A stretch of DNA of 64,000 nucleotides from a virus, in IMG/VR virus record IMGVR_UViG_3300037517_002612, positions 1 to 64,000 of that record; one strand, given 5' to 3'. The translations under genes were made by a program, and so were the position numbers. Below are positions 53,766 through 61,831 of the stretch, piece by piece. The notes beneath the pieces were generated by a model. It had not been told where the DNA came from and searched no databases. It worked only from the letters and a program-made list of their open reading frames with translations. Numbering within the stretch: the stretch's first letter is position 1; each line of letters begins with the position of its first letter.

Positions 53766-55045
53766 TGAAAGAAATCGAACCGGTAATTGAGTCGCTGCCA
53801 GGATGGACGTCCATCAAGAAGGCAAACCAGCTTTATAATCTAATAAAGGATACCAAAGCACAAGTTAGCGTAGAACTAGGATGCTTCGGACTTAAAGCTG
53901 GATTAGCTATGGCATCGGCTCATAAAGAGGTTGGTGGCATGTATTATGGCATAGACGCATACGACAAAGAACCCTGTTTATTAGGTGCCGGAAACCCAGA
54001 CAACGATCAGTATTGGTCAGAGATGGACTTTATTGGTGTACACTACGAAGCATTAAGAGCAGTAGAACAGACAGGATTAAAAGAATGGGTTAACATCATT
54101 AAGCTACCAACAGAAAAAGCCGCTTCAAAGTTTAAAGCGATTAACGTTCTTTACATCGACGCAAATTTCACCACCGAGGAAACAGAAAAAGATATTCACA
54201 ATTATGCTGCGCTTGTAACAAAAGAGGGCTATGTAGTTGTTAATAACTCAAATTGGGCTACAAAAAGAAGTGCTAAAAGAATACTCGAAAGCTATGGGTT
54301 TGACTTCGTAGGAGAAGATAAAGACGATGACGGTACCCAGTGGGCATTCTACCAACGACTGAAAATTGCGTCTCCCCCAAAGATAACACCTATCACAAAA
54401 ACCCAAGATAGAATAGATCAGGTAGTAAACTCACTCGAAGGATGGTCCTCTACTAAGCAGTGCCAAACATTATACAACCTAGTAATACAGTCTAAAGCTA
54501 AAGTAAGTATTGATTGTGGAGTATTTGGTGGACGCAGTTTATTTGCCATGGCCCTTGCTCATAAAACAATGAACCAAGGAAAATGTTTTGGGATTGATCC
54601 ATGGTCGGTAGAGGCTTGCTTAGAAGGAGAGAACCCAGACGGCAATGACGAGTGGTGGGCAAACAACGTTGACTTCAAAATTATTTTCACCGGTGTATTA
54701 GAAATGCTTATTAAGGAAGACCTCACCGAATACTCCAATATATTGCGTTTCAAATCAGAAGAAGTATGCCACCTATTTAGCCGCATAGACGTAATATTTA
54801 TAGACGGCAACCACTCAGAAGAACTATCCTGTAGAGACGTAGCTAACTTCGCCCCATTGGTAGTACCTGGAGGCTTCATAATGTTCGATGATATTAAGTG
54901 GAAAGAAACAGCGAAGGCCCAAGACTTAATCTTAAACTACGGGTTTATAGAAATCATCAGTTGCGAAGATCCGGTAGATGGGTATTGGAAAGTCTACCAA
55001 AAATTACCAGACACAACAAGAATAATCGAAGAATCAAAATACTAA
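53762..55045 (+). CDS. Tandem class I methyltransferase-like protein, one copy degenerate
   Basis: A 427-aa protein of two related halves. The second half has intact-looking SAM-binding motifs: KVSIDCGVFGGRSLFAMALA, FGIDPWSVEACLEG, RIDVIFIDGNHSEELSCRDV and VVPGGFIMFDDIKW. The first half follows the same order (VSVELGCFGLKAGLAMASAH, GIDAYDKEP, INVLYIDANFTTEETEKDI) but has lost the GNH and final DD motifs (YVVVNNSNW), so it may be a structural or binding copy. Such enzymes often modify glycans or amino-sugars. It follows groES and begins the glycan block. Substrate unknown. Confidence 0.7.
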   Translation: MMKEIEPVIESLPGWTSIKKANQLYNLIKDTKAQVSVELGCFGLKAGLAMASAHKEVGGMYYGIDAYDKEPCLLGAGNPDNDQYWSEMDFIGVHYEALRAVEQTGLKEWVNIIKLPTEKAASKFKAINVLYIDANFTTEETEKDIHNYAALVTKEGYVVVNNSNWATKRSAKRILESYGFDFVGEDKDDDGTQWAFYQRLKIASPPKITPITKTQDRIDQVVNSLEGWSSTKQCQTLYNLVIQSKAKVSIDCGVFGGRSLFAMALAHKTMNQGKCFGIDPWSVEACLEGENPDGNDEWWANNVDFKIIFTGVLEMLIKEDLTEYSNILRFKSEEVCHLFSRIDVIFIDGNHSEELSCRDVANFAPLVVPGGFIMFDDIKWKETAKAQDLILNYGFIEIISCEDPVDGYWKVYQKLPDTTRIIEESKY

Positions 55046-55047
55046 CC

Positions 55048-55806
55048 ATGGACGATAAAGGAGCAGTAGCACACAACGGACCCATTTACGACCCGCTATC
55101 ATGGCCTCATAAATGCGCAGAAATCTACGTCAACCCACACGACATAGCCTTAAAAGGAGGTATGAAGATAGGACCCTTAAACGTCCAACCAATATTATTA
55201 TACATCCCAGACACTACCTACTTCCAAGATAGATGGGAAACAGTACAGAAACACCTTCAGGAAAGAGGCATAGAAAACCTCATCCAAGTAGCAGGGATAC
55301 ACGGAACCCGCTTCGGGATTGACGGAACCCACACCTACGACGTAGACAATCCTGGAAGCGGATTTAAAATAGGACCTGGCTACACAGCAGAATTCTTATC
55401 TGTTTACATGATGTACAACATTATGAGTGTACTACCTGCAACCCACTTCTTAAAGTTGGAATGCGACGTAGATATGATACCAGACTTCCTTCACCACCTA
55501 TCACGGGAACTAGAAAACGTTCCAGAAGACTTTGACTTCTTATGGGTAGGATCATGCTGTATGACAGGCAAGACTCATAAGCTAATCAAGGGAAACGTTT
55601 ACCAATTCGATCAATCAACAGGATACCCATTTGGAGGGCATTGTTACATCGTAGCAAAGAAGGCCATTCCTTATATCATCCAAACCCAAAGAGACGCATA
55701 CGCAAGCAGCGACTTAAATTTATGCTTCCATACATTCCCGAACTTGAAATGTTACGGAATATTTCCTAGATTAGCAACTCAAAAAAATACAGACTTACCA
55801 CTATGA
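55048..55806 (+). CDS. Glycosyltransferase, GT25-like
   Basis: A 252-aa protein from ATG 55048, just after the previous stop; longer upstream frames would overlap the methyltransferase gene. QPILLYIPDTTYFQDRWETV, AGIHGTRFGID and ATHFLKLECDVDMIPDFLHH (a DVD metal motif), then DFDFLWVGSCC and YPFGGHCYIVAKKAIPYII, match the plan of GT25 and related LPS or collagen glycosyltransferases. It would transfer a sugar from a nucleotide-sugar donor. Its context is three glycan or methyl-transfer genes. The acceptor is unknown; collagen-like fibres are a candidate because eukaryotic GT25 acts on collagen. Confidence 0.6.
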   Translation: MDDKGAVAHNGPIYDPLSWPHKCAEIYVNPHDIALKGGMKIGPLNVQPILLYIPDTTYFQDRWETVQKHLQERGIENLIQVAGIHGTRFGIDGTHTYDVDNPGSGFKIGPGYTAEFLSVYMMYNIMSVLPATHFLKLECDVDMIPDFLHHLSRELENVPEDFDFLWVGSCCMTGKTHKLIKGNVYQFDQSTGYPFGGHCYIVAKKAIPYIIQTQRDAYASSDLNLCFHTFPNLKCYGIFPRLATQKNTDLPL

Positions 55807-56420
55807 CAATTGAGGAACAATTAAAACTAGACGACGGGCACCGCTTCCAAAAGGCAGTTGGTGAAATAATTAAAGAGAAAGGGTTTTCTACTATAGTTGA
55901 AACAGGTACCGGAGTTTCCAGCGTTTACATCTTAAAAGCTCTCGATGACGCAGGAATAGATGGTAAACTTCACTCAATTGATGTTGGGCAATGGTATCCT
56001 CACAAGATAGAACACCCCAAATTTAATGCGATCGTAAGCAAGAGTATCGAGGCTATGCTTCCATTATACCAATTAGTTGGTCCGTGGGATATGTTTGTAT
56101 GCGACGGAAATCACGAAATCCTTTGTCAGTCTTATGAATATGAACTTTCTTTTAACTTCCTGAAGCCTGGAGGATACTTAATCGTCGATGATCGTACCTG
56201 GAATCAGAACAATGCGTGGCAGGACTTCCTATTAAGACATGGACTAAAAGAAACTATATTAGGAGACGCAGCTTATATTATTAAGCCAGCGCATTTAAGC
56301 TATTGTCCAGCCGCATCAGCAGTAAAGTTGCATGAGGAAATCCTATCAATGGCTAAACTAGCTGAAGACAATTGGATTGCCAAAGGAGGAGTTAAAGCAG
56401 ACGTATTTAAAGATACATAG
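55803..56420 (+). CDS. Class I SAM-dependent methyltransferase
   Basis: A 205-aa protein of the Methyltransf_24 type: IVETGTGVSSVYILKALDDA (SAM loop), KLHSIDVGQW, WDMFVCDGNHEILCQSYEYE and KPGGYLIVDDRTW. It overlaps the upstream GT gene by 4 bases and directly precedes the next small gene, so it is one unit of the glycan block. Related enzymes O-methylate sugars, which would cap or disguise a glycan. Substrate not visible. Confidence 0.7.
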   Translation: MTIEEQLKLDDGHRFQKAVGEIIKEKGFSTIVETGTGVSSVYILKALDDAGIDGKLHSIDVGQWYPHKIEHPKFNAIVSKSIEAMLPLYQLVGPWDMFVCDGNHEILCQSYEYELSFNFLKPGGYLIVDDRTWNQNNAWQDFLLRHGLKETILGDAAYIIKPAHLSYCPAASAVKLHEEILSMAKLAEDNWIAKGGVKADVFKDT

Positions 56421-56684
56421 ATGTTCGGATACGAAGGCAAAAAAAGGTTCACACTCAATATACCAGGAATAGGTCTAGTTCGATACGGGACTTGCGAAAG
56501 AGATACAGATGATTGGAGGGACCTATGGTATGACGGGGAAGGTTGGTGGATAAGGCACTGGACTCCTACATACGGGGAAGAGATTAGCAGGGGGAAACTT
56601 CCAGAAGGAACGCAGATAGCTAATGGGTTCTACGACACAGAACACGACGAATTCTTATGGCCTGATGACTTTGTTTTTAAATAG
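56421..56684 (+). CDS. Hypothetical small protein, Trp-rich
   Basis: An 87-aa protein, rich in aromatic residues (WRDLWYDGEGWWIRHWTPTY; FLWPDDFVFK), starting directly after the methyltransferase stop. It looks like a small beta domain. The stop merges with the first base of the 28-bp palindromic element. Confidence 0.55.
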   Translation: MFGYEGKKRFTLNIPGIGLVRYGTCERDTDDWRDLWYDGEGWWIRHWTPTYGEEISRGKLPEGTQIANGFYDTEHDEFLWPDDFVFK

Positions 56685-56711
56685 ACGCAATATTCTACAG
56701 TTAACTACGTT
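56684..56711. repeat. Dispersed palindromic element, 16-bp-spacer form, copy c
   Basis: Arm GACGCA (56684-56689), 16-bp spacer, arm TACGTT (56706-56711); it is in opposite orientation to copies a and b. It lies between a stop codon and the next ATG, 8 bases before it. Confidence 0.7.
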
Positions 56712-56719
56712 TACTCAAT

Positions 56720-56962
56720 ATGGAAAAAAGCAATCACACTTACTCTCTCTCCATCTACAATGGTAGAGTAAAAATCTACATAGATGGTATTGTAATGGTA
56801 TCATTTAATCAAATAGATTTTAAGGGATACTACGCATTTAAAGACGATACTAAGCTATATGGATTAGACATCTATCTTATTGGTGGAGTTACTATCGAAA
56901 CCTCTTATAAAACTAAAGAGGTATGGACGCAGGTTTTAAAGCTAATGGATAAAGAATTATGA
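56720..56962 (+). CDS. Hypothetical small protein
   Basis: An 80-aa beta-rich protein (HTYSLSIYNGRVKIYIDGIV, then YGLDIYLIGGVTIETSY). Unknown family. It is preceded by the palindromic element and overlaps the next gene by 4 bases. Confidence 0.55.
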   Translation: MEKSNHTYSLSIYNGRVKIYIDGIVMVSFNQIDFKGYYAFKDDTKLYGLDIYLIGGVTIETSYKTKEVWTQVLKLMDKEL

Positions 56963-57198
56963 ATAAAATAATTGATATAAAGACAATCAGTACCTCGAAT
57001 AATGATACTGATAAAAGCTCTAATTGCTATAAATTTTCTTTTAATGCACAAGTAGAACGGCTATTAGAGGATGGATATGTGCCTTATGACCAGCTTCAAG
57101 TATCTTTTTCTAGCGCAACAAAATCTGTTACAGGAGGAGAGAACTCTGGGCATAGATACCTTACTCAGCAATTTGTAAAATATGAAGATGAATTTTAA
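56959..57198 (+). CDS. Hypothetical small protein
   Basis: A 79-aa protein (MNKIIDIKTISTSNNDTDKS; then AQVERLLEDGYVPYDQLQVS), coupled to the upstream gene. No family recognised. Followed by a partial copy of the palindromic element (ttaactacgt) ending at the next ATG. Confidence 0.5.
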   Translation: MNKIIDIKTISTSNNDTDKSSNCYKFSFNAQVERLLEDGYVPYDQLQVSFSSATKSVTGGENSGHRYLTQQFVKYEDEF

Positions 57199-57214
57199 AC
57201 ACAGTTAACTACGT

Positions 57215-58876
57215 ATGTTTAAAAAATACCGCATAATATCCGAAGGGCAACTACCAAACTCCCAACATGGCATCTTTAACCCTGGAGCAGTACAATGCCC
57301 TCTAATTAAAAGCGATCGCAACATCCTTTTAAGACAGGATACCACTCGCGGATATAGTAATGACTGTAACACCGTACTCGTAGTAGACAAAATAGAAAAG
57401 CTAAAACACGGGGAAGTAGACAACTACTACTACCTCACAAAAGAAGGCTTCCCAGAAGGCAAAATAGAGGATTTCAGACTCTTCCACTTCCGAGGAGAAT
57501 TATATGCTATCCACACATTAGTAGTTACAAAAGACCTATTAATGAATGCCGAGGTAATCAAGCCTGTTATATCCAAGGTTACACGTTCAACCATCACAAT
57601 GGTAGACTACGTAGAACTACCAGGTATCACAAAGAAACAATGGGAGAAGAACTGGATGCCAATAGTCTGGAAGGACAATCTATACATAATCTACGGAATA
57701 GATCCCTTAATCATTTATAAGCTACAGGGTTGGTCATGGATGCAAGTAATGGAAGTAGACACCGGACTCATAGCACAAGTCAAACAATGGCACCCAAAAG
57801 CTTCATTCTTATCATTATCAGCGACGCATTTATTTGAAGGAAACCAAGTACTCGGCTTCTGGCACATAAGAGAAAACGATATTTATTATCAGGGAATGTT
57901 TGCCTTAGACATGGAAACCCTGAAAATAACCCACTTTACCCCTCCTGTTATCGACGGCACCGATGCAGAGGGGTATAAAGCAGGGTGCCTATACGTTAAC
58001 GACTTAGTGGTAACAGAGAACAACGTAGAAGTTTGGTGCGGAGAAGGAGACTCCCATACAACAATGTTGGAAGCCCCAAAAAACTACGTCGCCCAAAAGC
58101 TATCCGAACACCCATATAACTACACAGCCCCATTAAAGATTAAACTACTTGACAACGGAGTAGGAGACTTCATTTGCGCCATGTATGCAATAAACGGATG
58201 GCTCAGAGATAACCCTACCAGAAAGATAAAACTATACCTATTAGCTAACCGACAAATAGCCACCATCCTAAACATCCCAAGAGTGGAGATATGGAATTGG
58301 TCCGGACAAAGGGTAGACCTCGATCTATCCTCCAACCAAGACAATATCCCATTCAGAGATAGAAAAATCTACCATGAAAAGGTGAAAGGATCATTCAAGG
58401 AGTGGTATAGTAAAGCACTCGGCACAACACCGGAGGATATAAAAGTAGACCACATAGAGCCATTAAAAGGCTATGAAGATGCTATAGTATTATTCCCATT
58501 CGCAGCGCATCCAGAAAGATGCTGGCCTAAAGAGAGATGGATAGAATTGGCGACGCAGTTAATTGCGTCTAATCACAGAGTCATAATATCAGATCCCTTC
58601 CCCGAAAGATGTAAGGACTTCCCAGGAGAACACTTATTAGGAACCTCCATGAGAGAAGTATTAGGATTAATTAAAACAGCTAAATTAACAGTTTCAAACG
58701 AGTCAGGAGCAGCCCATATGGGAGGACTCTTTGAAAGCAAGACTTTAGTATTAAGTGGTTGGCTTGATCCGGCCAAGATTAATGATCGAACAAACAACGA
58801 CTACATATTCAAACCTTCACTTAAACTAATTGAAGTTGAAGAAGTTTACAATAAAATTATTGGTTTAATAAAATAA
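57215..58876 (+). CDS. Fusion of a GH130-like five-bladed propeller and a GT9 glycosyltransferase
   Basis: A 553-aa protein. Residues 1-295 read as a beta-propeller like GH130 phosphorylases: HGIFNPGAVQ, GKIEDFRLFHFRGELYAIHT, KNWMPIVWKDNLYIIYGIDP, LSATHLFEGNQVLGFWHIRE and VEVWCGEGDSHTTML. From about residue 305 it is a heptosyltransferase-like GT9 domain: LDNGVGDFICAMYAINGWLR, then IVLFPFAAHPERCWPKERWI, then LTVSNESGAAHMGGLFESKT. The union of a sugar-cleaving or sugar-binding propeller with a glycosyltransferase is unusual and suggests glycan remodelling, of host LPS or virion. It is the last gene of the block; a palindromic element lies in it. Confidence 0.65.
   Translation: MFKKYRIISEGQLPNSQHGIFNPGAVQCPLIKSDRNILLRQDTTRGYSNDCNTVLVVDKIEKLKHGEVDNYYYLTKEGFPEGKIEDFRLFHFRGELYAIHTLVVTKDLLMNAEVIKPVISKVTRSTITMVDYVELPGITKKQWEKNWMPIVWKDNLYIIYGIDPLIIYKLQGWSWMQVMEVDTGLIAQVKQWHPKASFLSLSATHLFEGNQVLGFWHIRENDIYYQGMFALDMETLKITHFTPPVIDGTDAEGYKAGCLYVNDLVVTENNVEVWCGEGDSHTTMLEAPKNYVAQKLSEHPYNYTAPLKIKLLDNGVGDFICAMYAINGWLRDNPTRKIKLYLLANRQIATILNIPRVEIWNWSGQRVDLDLSSNQDNIPFRDRKIYHEKVKGSFKEWYSKALGTTPEDIKVDHIEPLKGYEDAIVLFPFAAHPERCWPKERWIELATQLIASNHRVIISDPFPERCKDFPGEHLLGTSMREVLGLIKTAKLTVSNESGAAHMGGLFESKTLVLSGWLDPAKINDRTNNDYIFKPSLKLIEVEEVYNKIIGLIK
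58552..58569. repeat. Dispersed palindrome, 6-bp-spacer form
   Basis: Arms GACGCA and TGCGTC around gttaat, in the GT9 coding region. Among the best matches to the consensus in the window. Confidence 0.6.
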
Positions 58877-58879
58877 AAC

Positions 58880-58887
58880 TATATTTG
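58880..58887 (+). promoter_or_regulatory. Promoter -7 box TATATTTG
   Basis: An exact TAnnTTTG box directly after the glycan block, about 33 bases before a terminator hairpin. Confidence 0.6.
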
Positions 58888-58919
58888 TACAACTGTAGTC
58901 TTTTTAGCTTTTTTTACTT

Positions 58920-58954
58920 CCCCGTACAATAATATGTACGGGGATTCGTTTTTT
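58920..58954 (+). terminator. Terminator CCCCGTACA...TGTACGGGG-T run
   Basis: A perfect 9-bp stem with 6-base loop (58920-58943) followed by ATTCGTTTTTT. With the promoter just upstream it would bound a transcript of about 60 nt. Confidence 0.8.
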
Positions 58955-58990
58955 ATAATGGATTGAATTATAACTTTAAATTTAAAAATA

Positions 58991-59257
58991 ATGGAAGAAA
59001 TAAATAACTTAATTGCCAAGTATAAGAATAAGATTGAATTTGCAAAAATGATTCAGGGGGGCGCAGGCTCAAATCCTGACTTGGATAGAATAATAATGTC
59101 GCAATTAAATGATATGGTTGCATATTTAAAATCTTTAAATGAAACTATCGAACACAAGTCTTGGGAATTTTGTGATAACTGCCCACATCAACACTCATGC
59201 TCACATAATGGAGCTTGTTCACGTAATAAAGTACAGAATATCCCATCAATAAAATAG
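58991..59257 (+). CDS. Hypothetical protein with Cys/His cluster
   Basis: An 88-aa protein. A helical N-terminus (MEEINNLIAKYKNKIEFAKM) leads to a C-terminal cluster of four cysteines and four histidines (CDNCPHQHSCSHNGAC), a likely zinc or other metal site. Unknown family. Confidence 0.55.
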   Translation: MEEINNLIAKYKNKIEFAKMIQGGAGSNPDLDRIIMSQLNDMVAYLKSLNETIEHKSWEFCDNCPHQHSCSHNGACSRNKVQNIPSIK

Positions 59258-59289
59258 TTTTTTTATATCAAAAATATTGTTATTTTTAC

Positions 59290-59307
59290 CACGCAATCAA
59301 CTACGTT
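59290..59307. repeat. Dispersed palindrome, 6-bp-spacer form, in a leader
   Basis: Arms CACGCA and TACGTT around atcaac, just after a variant -7 box (tatttttа-like, about 59281) and before the mini Cpn10 gene. Confidence 0.5.
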
Positions 59308-59349
59308 CACCCCTAAAAAATACTCAAAATAACCACAAATAATACTACT

Positions 59350-59562
59350 TTGGAAGCAATAAGTGATAGAATATTGATAAAAGCAGATGAAGGTAACGAT
59401 TATACCCCTCCAGACTTCCTTCCTACTACCGGAACAGTAGAAAGTTCTAACACCAATGTAGTAAAGCAAGGTGATAAAGTAGTCTTCCAAAAAGGAAACC
59501 ACCCAACCCACGAAGGACTTATTATAATCAGAGAAGAACAACTATACGCAAAAATACTATGA
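59350..59562 (+). CDS. Minimal Cpn10-like protein
   Basis: A 70-aa protein starting at TTG 59350 (no ATG or GTG fits). It follows the Cpn10 plan in short form: EAISDRILIKADEG, TTGTVESSN, VVKQGDKVVFQKGNHP, then LIIIREEQLYAKIL as the closing strand. Cpn10 is normally about 95 aa; the part that would hold the GroEL-binding mobile loop is reduced to DYTPPDFLP, so it may not bind GroEL in the standard way. It overlaps the next gene, a probable cell-wall enzyme, by 4 bases. Pattern-based call. Confidence 0.55.
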   Translation: MEAISDRILIKADEGNDYTPPDFLPTTGTVESSNTNVVKQGDKVVFQKGNHPTHEGLIIIREEQLYAKIL

Positions 59563-60197
59563 GCCAATTTGACGAAACCTACAAAGACAAGACAATCAAA
59601 GGAAGCACCTTCCCAGGAAAGCCTTATGACTTCAATCAGAAGATCATCTTAAACCCTGCTATAATCAAGGAATACTTGCCTGCATTTGACAGAGCCATCC
59701 CGAACTCAACTAAGGGATTAAAGCTATTATTAACCATCATGGCATTTAAAGAGGGATTCTACCCTAAAAGGAATAGTGCTAAAGTAGTAGTAGGTACCAG
59801 ATCATACGTCAACAACAACCCTGGGAACATCGGTAATGACGACGCAGGGAACAACGTTAAATATCCAACCCTTGAAGATGGCATAAGGAAGCAGCAGTCA
59901 TTTGTCCACGATATAATCAACGGCAAGAGAAAAGCGTTTCCAATGGGTAAACTAAAGGTTATTAAGCCTTTTTACTCAGAAGAGATAGCAAAGAACTCTA
60001 AACTATACGGCATGTCACCGTGGCTTCCAGGCTATGAGTTTACCTTCACAGGCCAGTTAGATCAGTTTGTAAAGATTTATTCAACAGGAGCCAGAGGAGG
60101 TAACTCATACTTAAACACCATAGTTTCCTACTTCAGGTCCAACGGCATCATCATCACACCAGAAAGTAAACTTCAAGATATTATAAAGGCTGAATGA
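59559..60197 (+). CDS. Probable lysozyme-like or virion-associated cell-wall protein
   Basis: A 212-aa protein. A helix with a central Glu (LLLTIMAFKEGFYP), then RSYVNNNPGNIGNDD and YPTLEDGIRKQQSF, resemble the NNNPGNI and FPTLEDGY motifs of phage lysozyme-like and transglycosylase-type proteins. The C-terminal half is helical. It is coupled to both neighbours by 4-base overlaps; the next gene also appears to act on the cell wall, so the pair may form the lysis enzymes. Confidence 0.6.
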   Translation: MSQFDETYKDKTIKGSTFPGKPYDFNQKIILNPAIIKEYLPAFDRAIPNSTKGLKLLLTIMAFKEGFYPKRNSAKVVVGTRSYVNNNPGNIGNDDAGNNVKYPTLEDGIRKQQSFVHDIINGKRKAFPMGKLKVIKPFYSEEIAKNSKLYGMSPWLPGYEFTFTGQLDQFVKIYSTGARGGNSYLNTIVSYFRSNGIIITPESKLQDIIKAE

Positions 60198-60793
60198 AAC
60201 CAATTCACCTACATAACGGCAACCCTGTAACAAGGAACCACACTTCAACACGATTATATGCGTTGTCAGAAAGTGGTATGCCCAAAGGTAATGGATTACC
60301 AAAAGACCTTTTAGAGATTGCTAAGTACCTTAATCCTGCAATATCAGCACGATACGGCCATACGTTCAACAACTCTATCACCTACGTATATGACTTCTGT
60401 TATTTAGCAGGAGCCTACCTACCTAGAGTTTGGTGGAGAAACGTACTTGAACCGGATCCGCAAAGAATTATTGATATGAACGTCCAAACCGTTTATGATT
60501 GGCTTATTGACTTCGGCCATGACTTCGGTTGGAGGGAAGTATCCGACACAAGGCACGCACAGGAATTAGCTGAAATAGGGCACGTTGTGGTGATAATTGC
60601 GTTGCCAAAAAAACCATCTTTCACTGGAGGTTTATCAGTAGTACTTCCAGAGGATAAAGCAATGTTTAATCCTCCAGCTAAAGACACATCTATCCCTCAC
60701 CAAACATCATCAGGTAAACTTTACTTCAGAACTGATTGGTATAAGGGTAAAAGAAATAAGGAGTTTAAACTCTACGTAAACTACATGAAGTAA
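60194..60793 (+). CDS. Probable CHAP/NlpC-type peptidoglycan hydrolase
   Basis: A 199-aa protein. The region TRHAQELAEIGHVVVIIALP followed by FTGGLSVVLPEDK matches the 'AQ..AN.G.VVV.....GH..VV.P' pattern of CHAP-like phage peptidases. A single Cys (YDFCYLAGAYLPRVWW) is placed where a catalytic Cys might be, but the catalytic His is not clear (GGLS where GH is usual), so activity is uncertain. It follows the lysozyme-like gene with overlap. Confidence 0.5.
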   Translation: MKPIHLHNGNPVTRNHTSTRLYALSESGMPKGNGLPKDLLEIAKYLNPAISARYGHTFNNSITYVYDFCYLAGAYLPRVWWRNVLEPDPQRIIDMNVQTVYDWLIDFGHDFGWREVSDTRHAQELAEIGHVVVIIALPKKPSFTGGLSVVLPEDKAMFNPPAKDTSIPHQTSSGKLYFRTDWYKGKRNKEFKLYVNYMK

Positions 60794-61233
60794 TGGGATT
60801 TTCACTCGAAGACTATAAGAAATTACAAGCCGCAGTTGACAGGGGTAAAACTAAAGGACAGCCGATCCCAGAGAAAACTACGTCTACTAAAACATGGTCC
60901 AAAGAAACAAGAGCCAAAGGAACCAAGCAAAAGGCTGAGATGGAATGGGTAATTAAAGCCATGTTTCCAGAATACGTAAAAGAATTCAAGTTCTCGGACA
61001 GGAAGTTCAGATTTGACTTCTACATACCATGGTTAAAGACCGGCATTGAATACGAAGGTATTATGGTAAAGTCAGAAGAGAAGTCTGGACATACCTCAAT
61101 GGCAGGATATTCTTCTAATTGTGAAAAATACAACCTTGCTCAAATACTAGGATACAGAGTATTGCGTTACACAGCATTAAACCATAAGACTCTCGGAACT
61201 GATTTACAAACCCTTTTAGATAACCATAAATGA
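60793..61233 (+). CDS. PD-(D/E)XK-type nuclease-like protein
   Basis: A 146-aa protein. FRFDFYIPWLKTGIEYEGIM has the Asp and the E-x-E spacing of PD-(D/E)XK cores, followed by KYNLAQILGYRVLRYTALN, as in VRR-NUC- or DUF559-like nucleases. The N-terminal 50 residues are basic. Start and stop overlap the neighbours. Likely roles are recombination-intermediate cleavage or host DNA breakdown. Confidence 0.65.
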   Translation: MGFSLEDYKKLQAAVDRGKTKGQPIPEKTTSTKTWSKETRAKGTKQKAEMEWVIKAMFPEYVKEFKFSDRKFRFDFYIPWLKTGIEYEGIMVKSEEKSGHTSMAGYSSNCEKYNLAQILGYRVLRYTALNHKTLGTDLQTLLDNHK

Positions 61234-61427
61234 CAGTACTTACACTAGCCCTCATAAACGCTGAATTAAAGCGAAGAGGAATAACCAACAAGGATATTGC
61301 TGATAGGCTATGCAAGTCTCCAGGAACCATCACGAATTGGCTATCTAAAGGCAATATAACAATCAAACAGTTAGACGAGCTTATGATCGCATACGGAATA
61401 CAAATTGAAAGAATTGTGTTTAAATGA
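61230..61427 (+). CDS. Small HTH protein (Xre/Cro-like)
   Basis: A 65-aa protein that is essentially one helix-turn-helix: NKDIADRLCKSPGTITNWLS, then ITIKQLDELMIAYGIQIERI. A probable transcription regulator of the recombination-gene block. It overlaps its neighbours by 4 bases on each side. Confidence 0.75.
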   Translation: MTVLTLALINAELKRRGITNKDIADRLCKSPGTITNWLSKGNITIKQLDELMIAYGIQIERIVFK

Positions 61428-61831
61428 TCGTACAGAACTACTTCGTAATAGCTCAGTTAGTAGATGAATACCTTAAAGGAGGTGGAACCATAAGCCGATT
61501 AACCCACATCCTTGGAGTGAAGAACGATAAATACACCCTTGAAAGAATTGAAAAGCAGGATTGGACCAAAAAACACGTAAAGAAAATGACTAAAGCCGGA
61601 ATCATATCTCCCAAAAAGCGCAGGGGAAGAAGAAAACTCATCAAAGACGCAGAGGCTATCTCCGAAGAAGTCATCAAGTGGTTGGATGAATTGGGGGATC
61701 CTGTTAAGTTCTGCAGGTGCATTGGTATTAGAAGCCCAAAGACACTAAAATCGCGTCTCATATCCCACACATGGACTGAACAAGAAAAAAGTATATTAAT
61801 CTCAAAACGAATATTAGATGATAGTTTTTAA
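61424..61831 (+). CDS. Basic, probably DNA-binding protein
   Basis: A 135-aa protein with a strongly basic centre (ISPKKRRGRRKLIKDAE) and helical flanks, the second (WLDELGDPVKFCRCIGIRSP followed by KTLKSRL) HTH-like. It could be a regulator paired with the upstream HTH protein. Overlaps the next gene by 14 bases. Confidence 0.55.
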   Translation: MIVQNYFVIAQLVDEYLKGGGTISRLTHILGVKNDKYTLERIEKQDWTKKHVKKMTKAGIISPKKRRGRRKLIKDAEAISEEVIKWLDELGDPVKFCRCIGIRSPKTLKSRLISHTWTEQEKSILISKRILDDSF

